From positions 248,001 through 312,000 of the forward strand of contig NZ_JAHEPS010000001.1 in assembly GCF_018596335.1 (NCBI RefSeq): a stretch of 64,000 nt of DNA, written 5' to 3'. Below, piece by piece: positions 59,721 through 64,000 of this stretch. The position numbers were made by a program, and so were the translations under genes. Positions within the stretch are counted from its first letter, which is position 1. Each line of letters opens with the position of its first letter. Source of the stretch: Shewanella jiangmenensis. GTDB lineage: Bacteria; Pseudomonadota; Gammaproteobacteria; Enterobacterales; Shewanellaceae. The notes under the pieces were generated by a model. That model saw only the letters and a list, made by a program, of their open reading frames with translations. It was not told the origin of the DNA and did no database searches.

Positions 59721-60597
59721 GATTTACCAGGAAGACGATATTCCGTCTCCGATGAGGCGGTTGTGGAAATCCTTTGCCTCCAATCCCTTTGCCCTCGCTG
59801 GCCTTTGGGTGATTGTGTTTTTGTTGCTGCTGACCCTGTTTGGCTCCTTTATCGCCCCTTACAGCCCTGAAGCGCAAAACCCCAAGGCATTGTTGCTGCC
59901 GCCATCCTGGGATCCGGCTGGCACAGTGGAGCACTTTCTTGGCACCGACGACCTAGGCCGCGATATTTTCAGTCGCCTGCTCCACGGCGTGCAGCTGACC
60001 TTTGGTATGTCGCTGGCGGTGGTGATTACCGCGCTGCTGCTGGGATTTGTGATTGGCGCCATCTCCGGCATGATGCAGGGCCTTAAGTCGAGTATCCTTG
60101 GGCACCTGCTCGATGCGCTGTTATCGATTCCGTCGCTGCTGATGGCGATTCTGGTGGTGGCTGTGCTCGGCCCCGGCATTGACAACGTGTTCTGGGCTGT
60201 GGGTATCGCGCTCACGCCCCAGTTTGTGCGCGCCATTCACCAGGCCATTCACGAAGAGCTGCAAAAAGAATATGTGACGGCGGCTCGGCTCGATGGCGCC
60301 AACAGCCTGCAAATTTTCTGGTATGTGATTATGCCAAACGTCTGGGAAGTGGTGATTATTCAGACCACACTCGCGATTTCCACCGCGATTCTCGACATCG
60401 CCGCGCTCGGTTTTTTAAGCCTTGGCGCACAGGCCCCGAGCCCCGAGTGGGGCGCCATGGTGTTTCAGGGCCTGGATAACCTCCTGACCGCCCCTTGGAC
60501 CGTGAGCATCCCCGGGGTTGCCATTCTCTTTACCGTACTTGCCGTGAATCTGGTGGGTGACGGACTGCGCTCGGCGCTGGCGCCGATAAAGAACTGA
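59707..60597 (+). CDS. sapC: Sap ABC transporter permease SapC
   Basis: A 296-residue permease with an N-terminal OppC-type cytosolic stretch (QEDDIPSPMRRLWKSFASNP) and about six membrane helices. GTDDLGRDIFSRLLHGVQLTFG and the coupling loop with YVTAARLDGANSLQIFWYVIMPN mark the OppC/DppC class. It pairs with SapB. The start lies 14 bp inside sapB. Confidence 0.95.
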   Translation: MPQIKIYQEDDIPSPMRRLWKSFASNPFALAGLWVIVFLLLLTLFGSFIAPYSPEAQNPKALLLPPSWDPAGTVEHFLGTDDLGRDIFSRLLHGVQLTFGMSLAVVITALLLGFVIGAISGMMQGLKSSILGHLLDALLSIPSLLMAILVVAVLGPGIDNVFWAVGIALTPQFVRAIHQAIHEELQKEYVTAARLDGANSLQIFWYVIMPNVWEVVIIQTTLAISTAILDIAALGFLSLGAQAPSPEWGAMVFQGLDNLLTAPWTVSIPGVAILFTVLAVNLVGDGLRSALAPIKN

Positions 60598-60599
60598 TT

Positions 60600-61607
60600 A
60601 TGCCGCTACTGGATATACGTAATCTCACCATTGAGCTCGATACCCCCCACGGGCGGGTGAAGGCGCTGGAAAAAGTGAGCCTGATGCTGCACGAGGGCGA
60701 AATTCACGGCCTGGTCGGCGAATCCGGCTCAGGCCGCAGCCTGCTCGCCCGCGCCGTGCTCGGCATTCCCGGCCCCAACTGGACCATCACCGCCGACCGT
60801 ATGATGTGGGATGGCCAGAACCTGCAGGATATGAGCACTGAGCAGCGCCGCAATCTGATGGGTAATGAGATGGCGATGATTTTCCAGGACCCGTCCGGCA
60901 GCCTGGACCCGGTGATCACCATAGGCGCCCAGCTGATTGAAGCCATGCCGCTCGATAAAAGCGTGGCCTTTTGGCGGCGCAGCCGCGAGCGCATCGCCAC
61001 CGCCAAAAAGTGGCTGCACAAGGTAGGCATTAAAGACCCCAAGCGGGTGATGCGAAGCTACCCCTGGGAAACCTCCGAAGGCGAATGCCAGAAGGTGATG
61101 ATTGCCATGGCGCTTGCCAATCAGCCAAGGCTGCTGATTGCCGATGAACCGACCAACTCAATGGAGCCAAGCACCCAGGCGCAGATTTTCCGTCTGCTTG
61201 CCCAGCTTAACCAGCTGCAGGGTGTCACCATTTTGCTTATCAGCCATGAGCTCGAAACCCTGGCCGAATGGTGCGATAACCTGTCAGTGCTTTACTGCGG
61301 CCAGGTGATGGAATCCGGGCCCATTGATGAGCTTATCCGCGAGCCCATGCACCCTTACACCAAGGCGCTGATGGACCACATGCCGGATTATCGCGGCAAC
61401 CTGCCCCACAAGGGGCTGATGCCAACCCTGCCGGGCTCAGCGCCCGCACTGCAACATTTGCCCATTGGCTGTCGCCTTGGGCCGCGCTGCCCGGAGGCAC
61501 GCAAGCAATGTGTGCATCAGCCACAGCTACAACATAAAAAAGACCGGTATTTTGCCTGTCATTTCCCCTATGAAACGGAGAGCGGCGATGACGACACCTC
61601 TGCTTAA
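60600..61607 (+). CDS. sapD: Sap ABC transporter ATPase SapD, Walker A lysine replaced
   Basis: A 335-residue OppD-type ATPase. The Walker A motif reads GESGSGRS, with R46 in place of the catalytic lysine; the codon is CGC. The rest is intact: signature TSEGECQK, Walker B LLIADEP and H-loop LLISHE, and an oligopeptide C-terminal domain with cysteines (CRLGPRCPEARKQC). E. coli SapD has the normal lysine and also supports Trk potassium uptake. The ATG follows the sapC stop by two bases. Whether this half-site is still active is open. Confidence 0.93.
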   Translation: MPLLDIRNLTIELDTPHGRVKALEKVSLMLHEGEIHGLVGESGSGRSLLARAVLGIPGPNWTITADRMMWDGQNLQDMSTEQRRNLMGNEMAMIFQDPSGSLDPVITIGAQLIEAMPLDKSVAFWRRSRERIATAKKWLHKVGIKDPKRVMRSYPWETSEGECQKVMIAMALANQPRLLIADEPTNSMEPSTQAQIFRLLAQLNQLQGVTILLISHELETLAEWCDNLSVLYCGQVMESGPIDELIREPMHPYTKALMDHMPDYRGNLPHKGLMPTLPGSAPALQHLPIGCRLGPRCPEARKQCVHQPQLQHKKDRYFACHFPYETESGDDDTSA

Positions 61608-62373
61608 AGTCACCGGACTCTCAAAACGCTATTTCAGTGGTTACCGCCGTTTTCGCGCCCAGTACAACGAGGCGCTCGCGCCCATTTCGTTTGAGCTTGG
61701 TCAGGGCGAAACCCTGGCAATCGTAGGGGAAGCGGGCTCAGGCAAGAGTACCCTTGCCCGCATTCTGGTGGGCGCCGAGCGGCGCAGCAGCGGCGAAATT
61801 CTGTTTGAAGGTACGGCGCTGGAAAGCCGCAACGTAAAGCAGCGCTGCCGCCTTATCCGGATGATTTTTCAGGATCCCAACACCTCGCTCAACCCTCGCC
61901 TGTCCATCGGCGAGCTGCTGGCCGAGCCACTGAGGTTCAACACCAAACTCACGGCGGCCGAGCGCGCCGCCCAGGTGAGCGACACCTTAAGGAAAGTCGG
62001 GCTTTTACCCGAACACGCCGACTTTTATCCCCACATGATTTCTGAAGGGCAAAAGCAGCGGGTGGCGGTGGCGCGGGCACTGATGTTAAGCCCCAAGGTG
62101 ATCATCGCTGACGAGGCCCTGACCGCCCTTGACCTGTCGGTGCGCTCGCAAATCCTTAACCTCCTGCTGCATCTGCAAAAGGAAATGGGGCTGTCGTATA
62201 TCTTTGTGTCCCACAATTTAAGCCTGGTGCGCCACGTGAGCGATAAAATCATGGTGCTGCACAAGGGCAAATTGGTGGAAAAAGGCCCGGTGGCCGAGGT
62301 GTTCGAAAACCCGCAGCACGAATACACCGCAAGGCTTATCGCCGAGCAGACCCGCCAGGGTCGCAAGCGCTGA
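61588..62373 (+). CDS. sapF: Sap ABC transporter ATPase SapF
   Basis: A 261-residue OppF-type ATPase with an intact Walker A (GEAGSGKS, K53), signature SEGQKQRVAVARAL and Walker B VIIADEALTALD. It should form a heterodimer with SapD, and here it carries the only normal Walker A lysine of the pair. The open frame extends upstream; the ATG at 61588, with GGAGAG upstream, gives the family start MTTPLLKVTGLSKRY and overlaps sapD by 20 bp. Confidence 0.94.
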   Translation: MTTPLLKVTGLSKRYFSGYRRFRAQYNEALAPISFELGQGETLAIVGEAGSGKSTLARILVGAERRSSGEILFEGTALESRNVKQRCRLIRMIFQDPNTSLNPRLSIGELLAEPLRFNTKLTAAERAAQVSDTLRKVGLLPEHADFYPHMISEGQKQRVAVARALMLSPKVIIADEALTALDLSVRSQILNLLLHLQKEMGLSYIFVSHNLSLVRHVSDKIMVLHKGKLVEKGPVAEVFENPQHEYTARLIAEQTRQGRKR

Positions 62374-62469
62374 ACTCATCCAACCACCGGGGTGAAACGT
62401 AAAAAAGGAGCTGCCTTCGGTGGCTCAAGTCATTATTCTATTGCCAGTGTTGACTGAAGAAGCATAAAC

Positions 62470-63672
62470 ATGATTATCAAACCAAAAATCCGTGGCTTTA
62501 TTTGTACCACCACTCATCCGGTCGGCTGTGAAGCCAATGTGCTTGAGCAAATCAATCTGACCAAGGCCCGTGGCCCTATCGCCAATGGCCCCAAGCGGGT
62601 GCTGGTGGTTGGCTCCTCCAGTGGCTATGGCCTGTCTTCCCGTATTGCTGCGGCCTTTGGCAGCGGCGCAGCGACCATCGGCGTGTTCTTTGAAAAGCCG
62701 GGCACCGACAGCAAGCCGGGCACTGCCGGCTGGTATAACACCGCCGCCTTTGACAAATTTGCCAAGGCCGAAGGCCTGTACAGCAAGAGCATCAACGGCG
62801 ATGCCTTCAGCCATGAAGCCAAAGCCAAGGTGATTGAGCTGATTAAAGCCGATCTGGGTCAAATCGACATGGTGGTGTACTCGCTGGCCTCGCCGGTGCG
62901 TAAACTGCCTGACAGCGGCGAGCTGGTGCGCTCATCTCTTAAGCCTATCGGTCAGCCATACAGCTCGACCGCGGTAGACACCAACAAAGACACCATCATC
63001 GAAGCCAGTGTTGAGCCCGCCACCGAGCAGGAAATTGCCGACACTGTTACCGTGATGGGCGGTCAGGATTGGGAATTGTGGATCAACGCGCTGAATGATG
63101 CCGGTGTACTGGCTGATGGCTGCAAAACTGTCGCTTACTCTTACATTGGTACCGAGCTGACCTGGCCTATTTACTGGCACGGTGCCCTTGGCAAGGCCAA
63201 AATGGACCTTGACCGCGCCGCCCACGCACTGAACGACAAGCTGGCAGCCAAAGGCGGCAGCGCCAACGTAGCTGTGCTGAAAAGCGTTGTAACCCAGGCT
63301 TCTTCTGCCATTCCTGTGATGCCACTGTACATCGCCATGGTATTCAAGAAGATGCGTGCCGAAGGCCTGCACGAAGGCTGTATGGAGCAGATCCTGCGCA
63401 TGTTCTCTGAGCGCCTGTACAAGGCCGATGGCAGCGCCGCTGAGGTGGATGAAGATAACCGCCTGCGTCTGGACGACTGGGAGCTGCGTGATGACATTCA
63501 GCAGCATTGCCGCGACCTGTGGCCACAAATCACCACGGAAAACCTGTCTGAGCTGACCGACTACCTCGAGTACAAGGCCGAGTTCATCAAGCTGTTTGGT
63601 TTCGGTATCGACGGCATCGACTACGACGCCGACGTCAATCCGGAAGTCAATTTCGACGTGATTGAGCTGTAA
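62470..63672 (+). CDS. fabV: Enoyl-ACP reductase FabV (trans-2-enoyl-CoA reductase type)
   Basis: A 400-residue NADH-dependent enoyl reductase of the FabV family, which completes fatty acid elongation and replaces or backs up FabI; FabV enzymes are usually resistant to triclosan. The nucleotide-binding [13 protein letters not shown] and the active-site Y-x8-K ([10 protein letters not shown]) are clear, and PVGCEANV opens the protein. Length equals the Vibrio cholerae enzyme within a few residues. It is transcribed after sapF with a 96-bp gap and has its own terminator. Confidence 0.97.
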   Translation: MIIKPKIRGFICTTTHPVGCEANVLEQINLTKARGPIANGPKRVLVVGSSSGYGLSSRIAAAFGSGAATIGVFFEKPGTDSKPGTAGWYNTAAFDKFAKAEGLYSKSINGDAFSHEAKAKVIELIKADLGQIDMVVYSLASPVRKLPDSGELVRSSLKPIGQPYSSTAVDTNKDTIIEASVEPATEQEIADTVTVMGGQDWELWINALNDAGVLADGCKTVAYSYIGTELTWPIYWHGALGKAKMDLDRAAHALNDKLAAKGGSANVAVLKSVVTQASSAIPVMPLYIAMVFKKMRAEGLHEGCMEQILRMFSERLYKADGSAAEVDEDNRLRLDDWELRDDIQQHCRDLWPQITTENLSELTDYLEYKAEFIKLFGFGIDGIDYDADVNPEVNFDVIEL

Positions 63673-63685
63673 GCCAAAACACCTG

Positions 63686-63713
63686 AAAAACGCCGCACTG
63701 CGGCGTTTTTTTA
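63686..63713 (+). terminator. Rho-independent terminator of fabV
   Basis: AAAAACGCCGC-ACT-GCGGCGTTTTTTT perfect stem, 14 bp after the fabV stop codon. Confidence 0.93.
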
Positions 63714-63785
63714 TGCCTGAAAATCAGCATAATGGGTGTGGAAAACGATAGCAGGAACTTACTGCAGAAGGTCAAAGGAGTCAGC

Positions 63786-64000
63786 GTGGATTGGCAGCAA
63801 CTGCTCGGAGGCGAAAAGCGCGCGCCTTACTTTAACGATACCCTGCGCTATGTGGATGAGCGGATCCGCGCAGGTGTTACCCTGTATCCGCCCAAGGCCG
63901 ATATCTTCAATGCCTTTCGTTACACGGCGTTTGATAACATCAAGGTGGTTATCCTCGGGCAAGACCCATACCACGGCCCAAACCAGGCCCATGGTCTGTG
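63786..64000 (+). CDS. ung: Uracil-DNA glycosylase, 5' part only
   Basis: The first 71 codons of ung; the gene runs off the window. GTG start with AAAGGAG upstream, giving MDWQQLLGGEKRAPYF, then LYPPKADIFNAFRYTAFDNIKVVILGQDPYHGPNQAHGL. The catalytic motif GQDPYHGP with the general-base aspartate is complete. The enzyme removes uracil from DNA at the start of base excision repair. No defect is visible in the part present. Confidence 0.95.
   Translation, partial: MDWQQLLGGEKRAPYFNDTLRYVDERIRAGVTLYPPKADIFNAFRYTAFDNIKVVILGQDPYHGPNQAHGL

Overview
The window reads as a chromosomal segment of a gammaproteobacterium close to Shewanella (order Alteromonadales). The signs are a six-gene TonB cluster of the Vibrio/Shewanella type (DUF3450, TtpC, ExbB, ExbD, TonB, TPR protein), an FabV enoyl reductase, linked psp and sap operons, and small families typical of marine gammaproteobacteria (VF530/DUF2132, DUF3010, YecH, RraB, ComFB). 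The genus is inferred from gene content and order, not from a database search. Almost everything looks like core chromosome. I see no prophage, insertion sequence, integron, CRISPR array or tRNA.

Layout: 0-1.7 kb has a PilZ protein, an orphan ParA-like ATPase overlapping a ribbon-helix-helix partner, and YecH. 2-6 kb is a pyruvate-sensing type two-component system (BtsS/BtsR-like) followed by a CstA-family transporter. Between them lie four copies of the BtsR motif at an exact 21-bp period. 6-13 kb holds a VF530-domain protein, a probable outer-membrane protein, RibA, the anaerobic ribonucleotide reductase pair NrdD/NrdG with FNR and NrdR sites, and a patatin-like protein. 13-30 kb holds an SrmB-like helicase, YgjP, MepM, SbcCD, a TSUP transporter, a NERD nuclease fused to two degenerate kinase domains, RraB, an S4 protein, an acetyltransferase, PpiC, a DUF885 lipoprotein and a degenerate GGDEF protein. 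30-41 kb is the TonB energising cluster, a methyltransferase, a TonB-dependent receptor and a porin. 41-49 kb has divergent polB and dinG sharing one LexA box, then priC, a DUF2057 protein, a histone-deacetylase-like enzyme and ComFB. 49.7 kb is the 4.5S RNA gene. 50-64 kb has a ComEA-like protein, methionine gamma-lyase, ycjXF, pspABC, divergent pspF, sapABCDF, fabV and the start of ung.

Regulation is unusually readable: a BtsR array, an FNR box with two NrdR boxes 31 bp apart, a shared SOS box, and a sigma-54 promoter with candidate PspF sites. A second theme is short imperfect tandem repeats (12-21 bp units) that sit just outside stop codons and in places run into coding sequence, most strikingly in a roughly 130-residue N-terminal extension of PolB.

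The least familiar protein is the 660-residue NERD plus tandem pseudokinase protein at 23.9-25.9 kb. It is the best candidate here for undescribed biology, though it stands without an obvious partner system.
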